Assembly (NCBI RefSeq): GCF_003989795.1
Contig: NZ_RZHG01000008.1
Location: 1-64,000, forward strand
DNA length: 64,000 nucleotides
Direction: 5' to 3'
Origin: Vreelandella andesensis
GTDB taxonomy: Bacteria; Pseudomonadota; Gammaproteobacteria; Pseudomonadales; Halomonadaceae
Translations under genes and position numbers: made by a program
Part shown: piece by piece, positions 1 to 11,066 of the stretch
How the letters are laid out: each line of letters starts with the position of its first letter
Position numbering within the stretch: position 1 is the first letter of the stretch
The notes under the pieces: model-generated
Seen by the model: the letters and a program-made list of their open reading frames with translations, nothing else
Told to the model about the DNA's origin: nothing
The model's database searches: none

Positions 1-19
1 GCGAGGATGATGCATCGTT

Positions 20-1551
<1,532 letters not shown>

Positions 1552-1731
1552 TACAATCATTGTGATACTTACTTGCTAACCTAAGGACTGGCCGTAGGCA
1601 GCAAAAGCGCATCAATCTTGGCTCAAGGTTCAAACGAATTCATTTCAATTTACATTGTCATGACCGCTTGCCTTGATATTTGGTGATTTATCACCCTCAT
1701 CGGCAAGCGCCCACATGAATTACCTGATCAA

Positions 1732-1745
1732 ATTGTTAAAGAGCT
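1732..1745 (-). promoter_or_regulatory. rrn boxA antitermination element
   Basis: The minus strand reads AGCTCTTTAACAATT in the leader of the 16S gene, matching the rrn boxA consensus TGCTCTTTAACAA closely. BoxA recruits NusB/NusE so that RNA polymerase resists Rho across the rRNA operon. It lies about 180 nt upstream of mature 16S and about 30 nt downstream of the predicted start site. Confidence 0.8.
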
Positions 1746-1770
1746 ATCGAAGGGCGTCGCCGTTCGATGT

Positions 1771-1805
1771 GGGGCGTATTCTACTCATTTCTGCTTATTC
1801 GTCAA
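1771..1805 (-). promoter_or_regulatory. rRNA operon promoter (P1-like)
   Basis: On the minus strand a -35 TTGACG (1800-1805) is separated by 16 bp from a -10 TAGAAT (1778-1783), followed by a GC-rich discriminator (ACGCCCC). This is the usual architecture of a stringently controlled rrn promoter with a 16-bp spacer. An A/T-rich stretch just upstream could act as an UP element. The start site would fall near 1771. Confidence 0.75.
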
Positions 1806-1819
1806 CACTTTTTTATCTT

Positions 1820-1850
1820 AAAAAGCCACCGCCGACAAAAAGTCGGCGGT
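1820..1850 (-). terminator. intrinsic terminator after the cydDC-adenine deaminase operon
   Basis: A perfect 9-bp inverted repeat ACCGCCGAC/GTCGGCGGT with a 5-nt loop (1828-1850) follows the deaminase stop codon. On the minus strand it is followed by GGCTTTTT. It insulates the cyd operon from the rRNA promoter just beyond. Confidence 0.85.
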
Positions 1851-1854
1851 TCTT

Positions 1855-2847
1855 TCATGCTAGCTCAAGACGCTGCAAAAGTTCTTGGCGGCGGGACTCA
1901 TCAACAAAAGCTTCTTCAATAGCATTACGATTTAGCATACGAAAAATCTCCATATCCCAGCCAAACGCTTCAGCACAAGCAACATGATTTGTCAGCAAAC
2001 CACCACCAAAATAAGCCGGGTCGTCAGAGCTTATAGTCACCTTGAGGTTTTCTTTCAATAGCTGAGGGAGAGGGTGATCTCGAAGATTATCAACCACCTT
2101 TAGACTGACATTAGAGAGCGGGCAAACCGTTAGTACGATTTGACGCTCTCTGAGCCGCTTAACCACTGAGTCACTTTCGAGACAGCGAACCCCATGGTCA
2201 ATTCGCTGAACATCGAGAAGATCCAGCGCTTCAGCAATATATTCCGCAGGGCCCTCTTCTCCCGCATGAGCTACACGCACTAAGCCAAGCTCTTTGGCTC
2301 GCGCAAAAAGCGCCTGGAACTTTAATGGGGGGTTGTCACGCTCTGCACTGTCTAAACCAATCGCATCTAAAAACTTCCAATACGGTGCAGCATTTTCAAG
2401 CACACCAAGTGCTTCTTCAGCCGGACGATCACGTAAGAAAGCCATAATCATTCCGACCGACAAATCAAGCGTTGCCTCTGCCTCTTGTTTGGCACGGAGC
2501 AGGCCAGCCATCACTACCTCAAGTGGAATGCCACGCTGCAGGTGGGCCTGAGGGTCAAAATGCATATCAATATGCACTACCCCTTCTCTTCGAGCACGTT
2601 GAAAGTAATCCATCGCCAGGTCATAAAAATCTTGCTCTGTGCGAAGCACATTCATGCCTTGGAAGTAAAGATTCAAGAATCCCTGAAGGTCATCAAACTC
2701 ATAGGCTGCCTTTGCCTCGTCAACGGTTGCGTAAGGAAGCTCAATGCCATTTCGCTTGGCAAGTTCAAACATTAATTCAGGCTCTAGAGAGCCTTCAATG
2801 TGCAAGTGAAGCTCTACCTTAGGGAGCTGAAGAAGAAAGTCATGCAT
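1855..2847 (-). CDS. adenine deaminase (adenosine deaminase superfamily)
   Basis: This 330-aa metal-dependent amidohydrolase probably converts adenine to hypoxanthine plus ammonia in the cytoplasm. The metal-binding HLHIEG (His14, His16), the HAGEE loop near 195, IDHG near 217 and the SSDDPAYF motif near 273 are all present. The DSAE-containing loop and SSDDPAYFGG resemble the branch of the family shown to act on adenine rather than adenosine (the Pseudomonas PA0148 type). Adenine specificity is therefore an inference, and adenosine deaminase is the alternative. An AGGAG precedes the ATG. The gene is last in an apparent operon, 15 bp after cydC, and is closed by a strong terminator. It links to the apt/hpt/gpt salvage genes elsewhere in the window. 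Confidence 0.85.
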   Translation of the reverse strand: MHDFLLQLPKVELHLHIEGSLEPELMFELAKRNGIELPYATVDEAKAAYEFDDLQGFLNLYFQGMNVLRTEQDFYDLAMDYFQRARREGVVHIDMHFDPQAHLQRGIPLEVVMAGLLRAKQEAEATLDLSVGMIMAFLRDRPAEEALGVLENAAPYWKFLDAIGLDSAERDNPPLKFQALFARAKELGLVRVAHAGEEGPAEYIAEALDLLDVQRIDHGVRCLESDSVVKRLRERQIVLTVCPLSNVSLKVVDNLRDHPLPQLLKENLKVTISSDDPAYFGGGLLTNHVACAEAFGWDMEIFRMLNRNAIEEAFVDESRRQELLQRLELA

Positions 2848-2862
2848 ATGAGACTCCTGACG

Positions 2863-4590
2863 TTAGGATGGATTATTTCCAACATTATCAAAAGTATCCG
2901 TATTTAACTTACCTTCAGCAAGTCGCCAGTGATAGTTAACGTTGGGCAACAACGCTGGCTCTTCCACTTGGTGAACAAAATAGATCACTGTTCGACCGAC
3001 GAGCCAGTGATCAAGGGATTTAGCAATATGCATAGCAGTTAATGCATCCACCCCGGCAAAGGGTTCGTCTAAAAGGACCACGGCGGGATCGCGCAAGAGA
3101 ACGCGAGCCAGAGCCACTCTACGCGCCTGACCTCCTGAAAGTTGCTGTCCTTTTTCACCGACTTGAGTATTGAGCTGTTTTGGCTGCTGCATTACCCAAT
3201 CATCTAGGGCAACCTGAGAGAGAACTTCCATCAGCTGTTGATCGCTTGCCTCGGTGTTCGCAATACGAAGATTTGCAGCCAATGATCCATCAAAAAGATC
3301 AACGTGTTGAGTAAGCAAGGCAAAGTGATCGGCGCGACTCTCCTCAGTAACATGAGAAGGTGTGCAGTTAGCAACGTAAACCTTCCCCTGAGAAGGCGAT
3401 ATTCTCCCCATGATTAGGCTAGCCAACGTTGACTTGCCGGACCCCGAGATACCCGTCATCACCGCTCGCTCTCCGGCAGGCAAGGTAAATGCAATATCAG
3501 ACAATACAGAGTGTGCCGTCTCGGGATAACGAAAGGAAACATGATTGAATGTCACTGGATGCCCGCGGTAAGCATTAGGAAATGTTAACGACGGCGTCTC
3601 GCTCGAGGTATCGGCCAATGTATTTAAACGCTGAGCAGCCCCATAGCTGGCTCCTGTTTTAAGAAAGGCGGCAGGCAGCGTAGTGAATATTTCATTTATA
3701 CCCAGTACCGCAATAACCGCCATTACAACGATAGGCCCGGCCACTTGACCCGCCGCCACCGCAAAGCTGCCTAGCCATAACACGCTTACCAACAACACGC
3801 CGGTTACTGCTAATACAAGCGCGTTACCAATGGATGACTTATAGGCAAGTCGGCGCTGATTGCTGAGCGCTTGGGCTTCATGCCGATTGACCCGTGTACG
3901 ATACCAATGGTTGGTTTGATAGCTCATTAGCTCAGCTGAAGCTTGTACTTGATCAAGCACCAGACGGCGTAACTCTTCTTGATCATCAACTTGCTGATAG
4001 CTATTACTAAAACCAAACCACGCAAAGCCAAGCGTCACCACAAGCCATAACATGCTCAGCACAGCCGCTATCAAACCACCCAAAACAGGCAGCCAGAGTG
4101 CGATAAAGCCAGACACCACCAATATGCTTAAGAGCCCTACAAACGGTGGGATCAACAACCGAAGATACAGGTTATCAAGCGTATCAATATCCGACGTTAA
4201 GCGGCTTAGCCATTCGCTAGCACGGCGACGCTTGAGCGTTGCTTCATCTAACCTGGTTAAATTGCCGAACACGCGATAGCGCAAATCAGCTAACAATGTC
4301 AGTACGGTATTGTGGTTATAAAGACGCTCTGCGTAACGTGCTACTGTTCTCAGCAGTGCAAAAAAACGAATGCCACCACCGGGAACATAAATATCTAGAT
4401 TGGAGGGCAAGCCAGCTGCCAACAAAATGCCGGCCAGCGCGCACGCGGCAATAAACCAACCTGATAGCCCTAACAGAGCAAGGCCTGCCAGAAGCGTTAC
4501 CCACACCAACAACGCTCCCACCAAAAAACGCTGACGACGGCGCAGCAGAATCAGCAGCCAAGGCTTCATAACGCGATAAAACTGCTTCAT
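2863..4590 (-). CDS. cydC: heterodimeric cysteine/glutathione ABC exporter subunit CydC
   Basis: This 575-aa half-transporter has an N-terminal six-helix membrane domain (about residues 1-320) and a C-terminal ATPase domain. The ATPase carries a Walker A GISGSGKS near 380, the signature LSGGQARR near 485 and Walker B LLDEPFAG near 505. CydDC exports thiol reductants to the periplasm and is needed for cytochrome bd assembly and periplasmic redox balance. The ATG overlaps the cydD stop by 4 bp, so translation is probably coupled. No cydAB is visible nearby, so its oxidase partner must be elsewhere. Confidence 0.93.
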   Translation of the reverse strand: MKQFYRVMKPWLLILLRRRQRFLVGALLVWVTLLAGLALLGLSGWFIAACALAGILLAAGLPSNLDIYVPGGGIRFFALLRTVARYAERLYNHNTVLTLLADLRYRVFGNLTRLDEATLKRRRASEWLSRLTSDIDTLDNLYLRLLIPPFVGLLSILVVSGFIALWLPVLGGLIAAVLSMLWLVVTLGFAWFGFSNSYQQVDDQEELRRLVLDQVQASAELMSYQTNHWYRTRVNRHEAQALSNQRRLAYKSSIGNALVLAVTGVLLVSVLWLGSFAVAAGQVAGPIVVMAVIAVLGINEIFTTLPAAFLKTGASYGAAQRLNTLADTSSETPSLTFPNAYRGHPVTFNHVSFRYPETAHSVLSDIAFTLPAGERAVMTGISGSGKSTLASLIMGRISPSQGKVYVANCTPSHVTEESRADHFALLTQHVDLFDGSLAANLRIANTEASDQQLMEVLSQVALDDWVMQQPKQLNTQVGEKGQQLSGGQARRVALARVLLRDPAVVLLDEPFAGVDALTAMHIAKSLDHWLVGRTVIYFVHQVEEPALLPNVNYHWRLAEGKLNTDTFDNVGNNPS

Positions 4591-6266
4591 GAGGCCGCCT
4601 CAATGAGCTGACCTGCTTCACAGGTAAAGTGGCGATTAGCGACGGCTACCACGGCAGGATGATGCGTTGCAATGATCAGCGTACGGCCTTCCTTTGCCCA
4701 ATCTAACAGCGCCTGAATGACAGCCTTCTCAGTAAAAGCGTCTAAGCTTGCCGTTGGCTCGTCTAACAAAACTAGTTTCGCCTCACTAAGGTATACACGC
4801 GCAAGTGTGAGGCGTTGCGCTTGGCCACCAGAAAGGCCTACACCACGCTCGCCTACAACGCTCTCCAGGCCATTAGGCAACTGGGACAACAGCTCACCAA
4901 GCCCCGCACGTTGCAACGCACGAATCATTGACGCTTGACCTGTTTCAGGGGCGGCTAAGCGCAAGTTATCAGCAAGACTTCCCTGAATAATACAAGGCGT
5001 TTGGTCCAGCCAAGCGACTTGACCTCCGTGGCGATAACGACACTCGCCACTTTTGGGCTTCATAAAACCTGCCATCAAAGCTAGAAGAGATGATTTACCG
5101 CTACCCGACTCACCAGTGATGGCAACCACATCACCACTATGGATGGTAGCGTCCACGGCGGCCAATACCGTGGCACGCCCCTCATAACCGACGTCAGCCC
5201 GATGAAGCTCAATGACTGCATTATCAACATGAGGCATTGAAGAGGCTGAAGGGACTAGGTCTGGCTCGTTAAGTATTGCTACAACACTTTCTGCCGCCCC
5301 TAATGCTGCGGCGCGATCATGGTAATGCTGTGATAGCGTTCGTAAAGGTTGAAAAAACTCTGGTGCCAAGAGCAAAACGGCCAACCCACTGAAGAGGGTT
5401 AGTGAAGGCGATGGCCCGTAGTCGATGTAACCCAGTAGACCAAAACCGACGTACATTGCCACAACAGCAATCGCCACTGATGAGAAAAATTCAAGTACTG
5501 CTGATGATAAAAATGCTAATCGCAGCGTGCGCATGCTTAGTCGCCGATATTCGTCAGTAGCATGCCAAACCTCTTTTTGTGCTGACTTAGTATGACCAAA
5601 AAGCTGGAGGGTCGTCATTCCTCTAACCCGATCTACAAAGTGAGCTGACAAACGCGACACAGCCATAAATTGATCACGATTTAAACGCTCAGCGCCCATA
5701 CCAACCAACGCCATAAAAAGCGGAATAAGCGGCGCTGAAAGCAACAAAAAGATGGCGACAAGGTAATCCAACCATCCAACGATACAAAGAATCAATAACG
5801 GTAGTGCGACGACGATCCTCATCTGCGGATAAAAACGCGCGAAATAACCGTCCAGCGCTTCGATATGCTCTACCGCCTGGGTTGCTATCGCACCACTTTG
5901 CTGACGAGTAAGCCAAACTGGCCCAAGTGTGGCTACTTTATTTAGCAACACCTCTCGCGCATGCTGGCGAATACGAAGACTTGCCTCCGCACTACTGGCT
6001 TCTTGCATCGCTTGAAATATTGAGCGAAGCAGCACCACTGCCATCAATCCGAAGAAAAAAACTGTCAGCGATATCGGTGAGCGGCCATGAATTACCAGCT
6101 GATCAATGACCCATGCAAGTCCCACCACTAATAAAACCGTATGCCCCCCTGCAAGCACTCCCCATATTGCTGATAACGTGAGCTTTTTTTGCTCAAGTCG
6201 AGCAAGGGACTTCAGCCATGAGCGTGAGGTCAAGGGCATTACCTGATGTGTTTTAGAGGTGGCCAT
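4587..6266 (-). CDS. cydD: heterodimeric cysteine/glutathione ABC exporter subunit CydD
   Basis: This 559-aa ABC half-transporter is the partner of CydC. Membrane helices occupy roughly residues 30-310. The nucleotide-binding domain has GESGSGKSS near 385, LSGGQAQR near 478 and LLDEPTAS near 500. The order cydD-cydC matches the enterobacterial arrangement. The upstream GGGAG lies about 12 nt from the ATG, a somewhat long spacing. The 586-bp stretch before it should contain the operon promoter, but I could not assign it confidently. Confidence 0.93.
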   Translation of the reverse strand: MATSKTHQVMPLTSRSWLKSLARLEQKKLTLSAIWGVLAGGHTVLLVVGLAWVIDQLVIHGRSPISLTVFFFGLMAVVLLRSIFQAMQEASSAEASLRIRQHAREVLLNKVATLGPVWLTRQQSGAIATQAVEHIEALDGYFARFYPQMRIVVALPLLILCIVGWLDYLVAIFLLLSAPLIPLFMALVGMGAERLNRDQFMAVSRLSAHFVDRVRGMTTLQLFGHTKSAQKEVWHATDEYRRLSMRTLRLAFLSSAVLEFFSSVAIAVVAMYVGFGLLGYIDYGPSPSLTLFSGLAVLLLAPEFFQPLRTLSQHYHDRAAALGAAESVVAILNEPDLVPSASSMPHVDNAVIELHRADVGYEGRATVLAAVDATIHSGDVVAITGESGSGKSSLLALMAGFMKPKSGECRYRHGGQVAWLDQTPCIIQGSLADNLRLAAPETGQASMIRALQRAGLGELLSQLPNGLESVVGERGVGLSGGQAQRLTLARVYLSEAKLVLLDEPTASLDAFTEKAVIQALLDWAKEGRTLIIATHHPAVVAVANRHFTCEAGQLIEAAS

Positions 6267-6818
6267 AAGGTTAGTGATCTCCCTCGCCTACTCGCACATT
6301 CCCGCAAAAAAAAACCGATGAGTCCAAGCCGTGTAGGTCAATGTAATAAGGGTCACAGGCAGCACGCCTATCGATAAAAAAAGCTGAGATCTAGGAGCTA
6401 AAGCAGCATTCCAAAGCGTATGGCTCGGCGGTACTACTACCGGCCGCTTACTAACATAAGCGGACGCAAGCAGGATTTCGATTTTAAAGGGAAAGCACAT
6501 AGAGTAGCGATATGTAAGATGCCAGCTTAATGGTGAAAACTGGAAAACAGCGTGAAGCGATACCACGAAAGCCAACTAAACTTGTGACAGTAACAGAGGG
6601 CTAAGATTCTTCATGCTCTCCCAAAACCTGGAAAAGCATCCCATTAGTGGGCCACACAAGCTCAGTGAAGCCTTACTAGTGCCTGCATTTTAGTTCTAAG
6701 TAAGATATAGCTACGCAACGACTCAGCTTAATCTTCGGAAATTCACAGATTTAAAAATTAACAGAAGTTATACACTACCAGTTATTATTAAGGACTGAGT
6801 CGCATTGACGCAGCTAAA
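6267..6818. other. intergenic region upstream of cydD, no supported gene
   Basis: This is about 550 bp between cydD and the exchanger gene. A 95-codon reading frame on the minus strand (6288-6575) has no recognisable domain, no convincing ribosome site and an unlikely composition, so I do not call it. I see no RNA gene and no clear terminator. A cydDC promoter must lie here but is not obvious by eye. Confidence 0.5.
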
Positions 6819-6870
6819 ACATCACTACTGAGACATCACTACTGAGACATCACTACTGAGACATCACTAC
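6819..6870. repeat. 14-bp tandem repeat, 3.7 copies, spanning a stop codon
   Basis: The unit ACATCACTACTGAG occurs at 6819-6832, 6833-6846 and 6847-6860, with a 10-bp partial copy at 6861-6870. The exchanger gene ends inside the array: its TAG is at 6853-6855, and its last codons are encoded by the partial copy. Extra copies extend the 3' untranslated region rather than the protein. Confidence 0.95.
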
Positions 6871-7830
6871 GATGCTAACCATGTAGCCCGTGTAGGCGAT
6901 GAACATAGAGAACAGTACACCACCCTCTATACGATTTATGCGTCGTGTGCGGCCCCGCCAGGAAAAAGCAAAAAATACCATCATTAGGGTCATAAATGTC
7001 ATGACGCTCCAGTCACGAATTAGCACCTCGCGCCCCACTTCAATCGGGGTAATAACACCTGCAAGGCCTACCACTGCCAAACTGTTAAATAAATTAGAAC
7101 CTACTACATTACCTAACACCATATCATGCTCATTGCGACGCAAAGCACTAATAGAGGAAGCAAGCTCTGGTAAAGACGTGCCTATTGCTACAACGGTCAG
7201 CCCAATAATTAAGTCGCTAACCCCAAAAGCTACCGCTATTTCGACTGCTCCCCACACTAATATACGAGAACTTGCGACCAGCACCACCAGCCCAATGAGT
7301 GTCCACATAAGCGCCTTGCCACGCGACATTGCTTTACTATCAAGTGCTTCTGCTACTTCACCCACTAGCGGGTCGTCTTGCTGTCCTCGTGAACGAACAA
7401 TACTGACCCCGATAAAAAGCGCCAGCGCACCTAACAATACGATTGCCTCCCAGCGAGAAATCCAACCGTCGTAAAGCATGTAACCCGTTAGCAGCATGAC
7501 GACTATTAAGAGAGGCATCTCTTTACGAATCACACCAGAATGGACAGCCAGAGGTGCCAGCAGCGCAACAAAACCTAATACAAGGCCAATATTCGCAATA
7601 TTTGAACCATAAGCATTGCCCAACGCTAAGCCAGGATTTCCTTGTATAGCGGCTAACACCGATACCATCATTTCTGGTGCCGAGGTACCAAAGCCAATAA
7701 CTAGCATGCCGATTAATAATGGCGATAACCCTAACCATCGTGAGGTAGCTGCAGCACCATCGATAAATTTCTCGGCGCTCCATACAAGGAGCACTAACCC
7801 CACTACCACTGCAAATAAAGGGAGCAACAT
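6853..7830 (-). CDS. calcium/sodium exchanger family protein (YrbG-like)
   Basis: This 325-aa inner-membrane antiporter probably exchanges Ca2+ for Na+ (or H+). It has the family's two inverted alpha-repeats. The first is in residues about 40-85, with GFGTSAPE followed by GNAYGSNIAN. The second is in about 195-250, with AIGTSLPE followed by GNVVGSNLFN. The acidic residues in the two GTS-PE motifs are the expected cation ligands. About ten hydrophobic segments are visible. The start has AAGGAAATG upstream at good spacing. The C-terminus is encoded within a 14-bp tandem repeat. Sodium-coupled calcium export would suit a halophile, but the ion specificity is inferred. Confidence 0.88.
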   Translation of the reverse strand: MLLPLFAVVVGLVLLVWSAEKFIDGAAATSRWLGLSPLLIGMLVIGFGTSAPEMMVSVLAAIQGNPGLALGNAYGSNIANIGLVLGFVALLAPLAVHSGVIRKEMPLLIVVMLLTGYMLYDGWISRWEAIVLLGALALFIGVSIVRSRGQQDDPLVGEVAEALDSKAMSRGKALMWTLIGLVVLVASSRILVWGAVEIAVAFGVSDLIIGLTVVAIGTSLPELASSISALRRNEHDMVLGNVVGSNLFNSLAVVGLAGVITPIEVGREVLIRDWSVMTFMTLMMVFFAFSWRGRTRRINRIEGGVLFSMFIAYTGYMVSIVVMSQ

Positions 7831-7986
7831 TATTTCATTTCCTTAATAACGTAATATTAGGCACTATTATTGGGCACCATTGCCGAGGCATCCTTGTCCA
7901 ACTAATTGATCATGTCAAATACTGTTTTAGTGAAGTGAACATACGCCTCGATTTGGCGGTTGTATCTCCCCGCCGTACTAATTTGT

Positions 7987-8007
7987 ATTCCTCAACATAT
8001 TGAGAAT
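7987..8007. promoter_or_regulatory. inverted repeat just upstream of pqiA
   Basis: CTCAACATATTGAG (7991-8004) is a perfect 5-bp inverted repeat around CATA. Its outer flanks ATTC and GAAT extend the symmetry imperfectly. It ends about 10 bp before the TTG start of pqiA, in the divergent region shared with the exchanger gene. It could be an operator or an RNA hairpin at the ribosome site; I do not recognise a known regulator motif. Confidence 0.35.
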
Positions 8008-8013
8008 TAGCTG

Positions 8014-9378
8014 TTGCCTCACTATCAGTTTATCAAACGACCTTCTTTTAGGGTGAACTCACCACAGGTTGACTGCCATCCTCCCGAGTCACGCATTCAG
8101 CGCAGACGCTTACGCGCCTGTCATGAGTGCGACTGGGTTTCTGCGCTACCTCCACTCAGATCTGGAGAGAAAGCATCCTGTCCACGCTGCTCACATGTGC
8201 TGGTAAAGCGTCATCGCTACCCTGCTCAGCGAAGTATGGCGCTCGCTCTATCATCCCTGATAGCGCTGCTTGCAGCAGTTTCATTTCCCTTCGTGAGTTT
8301 TAGTGTCAGTGGCATTGGTAATCGCATAGAGCTTTCTCAGACCGCTACAACCTTGATCGCTTTCCATCAGCCCATTGTCGCCATCGCGGTGATTATGACC
8401 ATTGTTGTGCTACCCGCAATTTATCTGGTGGGTGTTATCTGGCTTCAGTTTGGTTTGCTTCGCGGCCATCCGATGCCGTTTAGTCGAGATATTGCCCGTT
8501 CACTAGCAAGGCTTAATCCATGGATGATGGCCGATGTCTTCATCGTTGGTGCATTGGTGAGTTTGATAAAAATAGCGGGCATGGCACAAATTGAGCTGGG
8601 CATCTCCTTTTGGGCATTCAGTGTGTTCGCCATCCTTTTACTGTTAACAACACAATCGGTTGATTCGGACTGGATGTGGTTCTCATTAGAAAAAGAGCCC
8701 CTTGCCCCTGAAGGCACCCGTACAGGGGTGACAGCTGCTAGCCAAGGGGTAGCCGGGTGCTCAACCTGCGGGTTAATTAACCGGCTTTCTGAGCACGGCA
8801 AGGGACGCTGTTTGCGCTGCCATGAAAAACTCCACCCAAGGCTTCCTCATAGCTTGCAGCGCACCTGGGCACTGCTTTTTGCATCAGCGGTGATGTATAT
8901 ACCCGCGAACATATACCCTATTATGACGACCACCAGCTTAGGGCACTCGTCACCCTCGACAATCATCGGGGGGGTCGTCCAGCTTATGCAAATGGGCTCT
9001 TGGCCAGTCGCTGCGATTATCTTCGTCGCGAGTGTCATTGTTCCCGTTGGCAAGCTGGTCGCATTGATATGGCTCTGCGTCGTTATAAACCATAGTAACG
9101 AGCTTAATGCACAAACCCGCACACGGCTTTACCGGCTCACTGAATTTATAGGCCGATGGTCGATGGTCGACGTATTTGTGGTTGCCATATTGGTCGCTTT
9201 GATTCGCGCTGGTTCTTTAATGTCAATTAACCCAGGGCCCGCAGCATTAGCATTTGCTGCTGTTGTTGTGTTGACGATGTTAGCGGCTATGACATTTGAT
9301 CCACGTTTAATTTGGGATACTCCCCCCCCACGCTCTACTCGCCGTAAAACGGCCACCAAGGAAACTGTTGATGGCTAA
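8014..9378 (+). CDS. pqiA: paraquat-inducible protein A, membrane component
   Basis: This 454-aa inner-membrane protein is the PqiA component of the PqiABC system, which is thought to move lipids between the inner and outer membranes. It has two similar halves. Each starts with a zinc-ribbon-like pair of cysteine motifs (CHEC...CPRC near 36-60 and CSTC...CLRC near 250-272) and continues with four hydrophobic helices. The frame opens with TTG at 8014. No ATG precedes the first cysteine motif, and an alternative GTG lies 12 codons in, so the exact start is uncertain. The gene overlaps pqiB by 8 bp, suggesting coupled translation. Confidence 0.9.
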   Translation: MPHYQFIKRPSFRVNSPQVDCHPPESRIQRRRLRACHECDWVSALPPLRSGEKASCPRCSHVLVKRHRYPAQRSMALALSSLIALLAAVSFPFVSFSVSGIGNRIELSQTATTLIAFHQPIVAIAVIMTIVVLPAIYLVGVIWLQFGLLRGHPMPFSRDIARSLARLNPWMMADVFIVGALVSLIKIAGMAQIELGISFWAFSVFAILLLLTTQSVDSDWMWFSLEKEPLAPEGTRTGVTAASQGVAGCSTCGLINRLSEHGKGRCLRCHEKLHPRLPHSLQRTWALLFASAVMYIPANIYPIMTTTSLGHSSPSTIIGGVVQLMQMGSWPVAAIIFVASVIVPVGKLVALIWLCVVINHSNELNAQTRTRLYRLTEFIGRWSMVDVFVVAILVALIRAGSLMSINPGPAALAFAAVVVLTMLAAMTFDPRLIWDTPPPRSTRRKTATKETVDG

Positions 9379-11053
9379 TGATTCAACACCAAACAAACCC
9401 GATACTAACGACAACAACGATTTACATCGTGCAAAATCCTCACCCCAAACGCGGCTCTCTCCGATTTGGATCGTGCCAATCGTTGCTGTTGTCATTGGGC
9501 TATGGCTTGTCTACGACAACTACACCAGCCGAGGCACGCTTGTGACGTTAACGATGGACAGCGCAGAAGGTATCGAAGCGGGCAGTACACTTATACGTAG
9601 CCGGAATGTAGAAATAGGCAGAGTCCAAAATGTTCGCCTGTCTGATGACCTTTCACATGCTGTTATGACCGCTCGTATTCAGCCAGAAGCGGAAGCTATG
9701 CTGAGAGAAGATAGTCGGTTCTGGGTAGTGAAGCCGCGCATCGGCCGCGAAGGCATCAGTGGATTGGGGACTGTACTTTCTGGGGCCTATATTCAGCTGG
9801 AGGCAGGTCAATCTGATGAGCCTGAACGCGAGTTTACAGTAAGTGATACACCGCCTGTTGCACCGGCTGGACAGGCAGGCTTGCAAATCAGCTTGGTAAG
9901 CCAACTTGGTAACTCACTTCGCATCGGCGACCCTGTTTCCTATCAAGGCTATACCGTAGGACGCGTTGAGGATACTCGGTTTGATGCTGACGCTCGCACA
10001 ATGCACCACCAAGTATTTATTGAAGAACCCTATGGCCAGCTGGTGACAGATAGCACGCGTTTTTGGACATCCAGCGGTATTGATTTCCAGTTAGATGCCG
10101 ACGGTGTACGTGTCAATGTTGAATCCCTTGAAGCGTTGTTAGGGGGCGGCGTTACCTTTGGCGTGCCAGAAGACTTGCCGATGGGGCAACCCGTGGAGCC
10201 TAATGCGCGCTTTAATCTCTATGCAGATGAAAATACTGCTCGAGAGGGTACCTTTAATCGGTATCTAGAATACGTGTTGCTGGTCGATGACACCGTTCGC
10301 GGACTATCAAAAGGCGCACCCGTCGAATTTCGCGGCGTAAGAATCGGTACGGTTGCGTCTGTACCCTGGAACTTTACCGCTCCACAGCCTGATTCACGTT
10401 CTCAGTTTGCTATCCCAGTGCTGATTCGAATTGAGCCACAGCGGCTAGGTATTGAAAATATAAATATCGACGTTGAAGAGTGGGACTCGCGCTTTAAGCG
10501 CCTTTTCGGGCTGGGGCTACGGGCATCGCTCAAAAATGGCAGCTTATTAACGGGCGCACTTTTCGTTGATCTTAACTTTCAACGCGAATTGGCTGATGAG
10601 TATGTCGCGGAAATGTTTTCCGAACGTACCGTATTTCCTACGGTCACTGGTGGTTTTGCACAAATTCAAGCACAAATAACCAGCTTACTTGAGAAATTAA
10701 ACGCATTGGAAGTTGAGCCACTACTCGCCGGTTTAGACCGAAACTTAGAAGCATCTGAACGTGTACTCAACGAGATACGCCAAGTAACCACTTCCATGAA
10801 CCAGTTACTTAACGACCCAGACACTCAAGCAGTCGGTGGAAACGTAAATGCCACTCTTGAAGAACTACGTAACACTTTGCAAGGTGTATCGCCGTCATCC
10901 CCAGCCTATCAAGAATTGACAACAGCTATCCAACGGCTGGATCGACTAATGCGCGACTTACAGCCGCTCACTCGCACATTAAATGAAAACCCAAGGGCAC
11001 TTTTATTCGATAATCTTGACACCCAAGATCCCGTGCCTCGCGCACCACGTTAA
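9371..11053 (+). CDS. pqiB: intermembrane transport protein PqiB (three MCE domains)
   Basis: This 560-aa protein has one N-terminal membrane anchor (about residues 28-48) and three successive MCE/MlaD domains (about 50-130, 160-240 and 295-400). A helical C-terminal region follows, which in the Escherichia coli homologue forms the tip of a periplasm-spanning needle. It is the tunnel component of the PqiABC lipid-transport system. I place the start at the ATG at 9371 rather than the TTG one codon earlier. It overlaps the end of pqiA, and pqiC follows 13 bp after its stop. Length and domain number match the family. Confidence 0.93.
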   Translation: MANDSTPNKPDTNDNNDLHRAKSSPQTRLSPIWIVPIVAVVIGLWLVYDNYTSRGTLVTLTMDSAEGIEAGSTLIRSRNVEIGRVQNVRLSDDLSHAVMTARIQPEAEAMLREDSRFWVVKPRIGREGISGLGTVLSGAYIQLEAGQSDEPEREFTVSDTPPVAPAGQAGLQISLVSQLGNSLRIGDPVSYQGYTVGRVEDTRFDADARTMHHQVFIEEPYGQLVTDSTRFWTSSGIDFQLDADGVRVNVESLEALLGGGVTFGVPEDLPMGQPVEPNARFNLYADENTAREGTFNRYLEYVLLVDDTVRGLSKGAPVEFRGVRIGTVASVPWNFTAPQPDSRSQFAIPVLIRIEPQRLGIENINIDVEEWDSRFKRLFGLGLRASLKNGSLLTGALFVDLNFQRELADEYVAEMFSERTVFPTVTGGFAQIQAQITSLLEKLNALEVEPLLAGLDRNLEASERVLNEIRQVTTSMNQLLNDPDTQAVGGNVNATLEELRNTLQGVSPSSPAYQELTTAIQRLDRLMRDLQPLTRTLNENPRALLFDNLDTQDPVPRAPR

Positions 11054-11066
11054 GAAGGAGCTTACT

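Noticed and set aside
6288-6575. 95-codon frame upstream of cydD
   Set aside because: No domain, no convincing ribosome site and an unusual residue mix; probably chance.
6819-6870. Short regular repeat as a possible CRISPR array
   Set aside because: The repeats are contiguous with no spacers and the unit is only 14 bp; no cas genes nearby.
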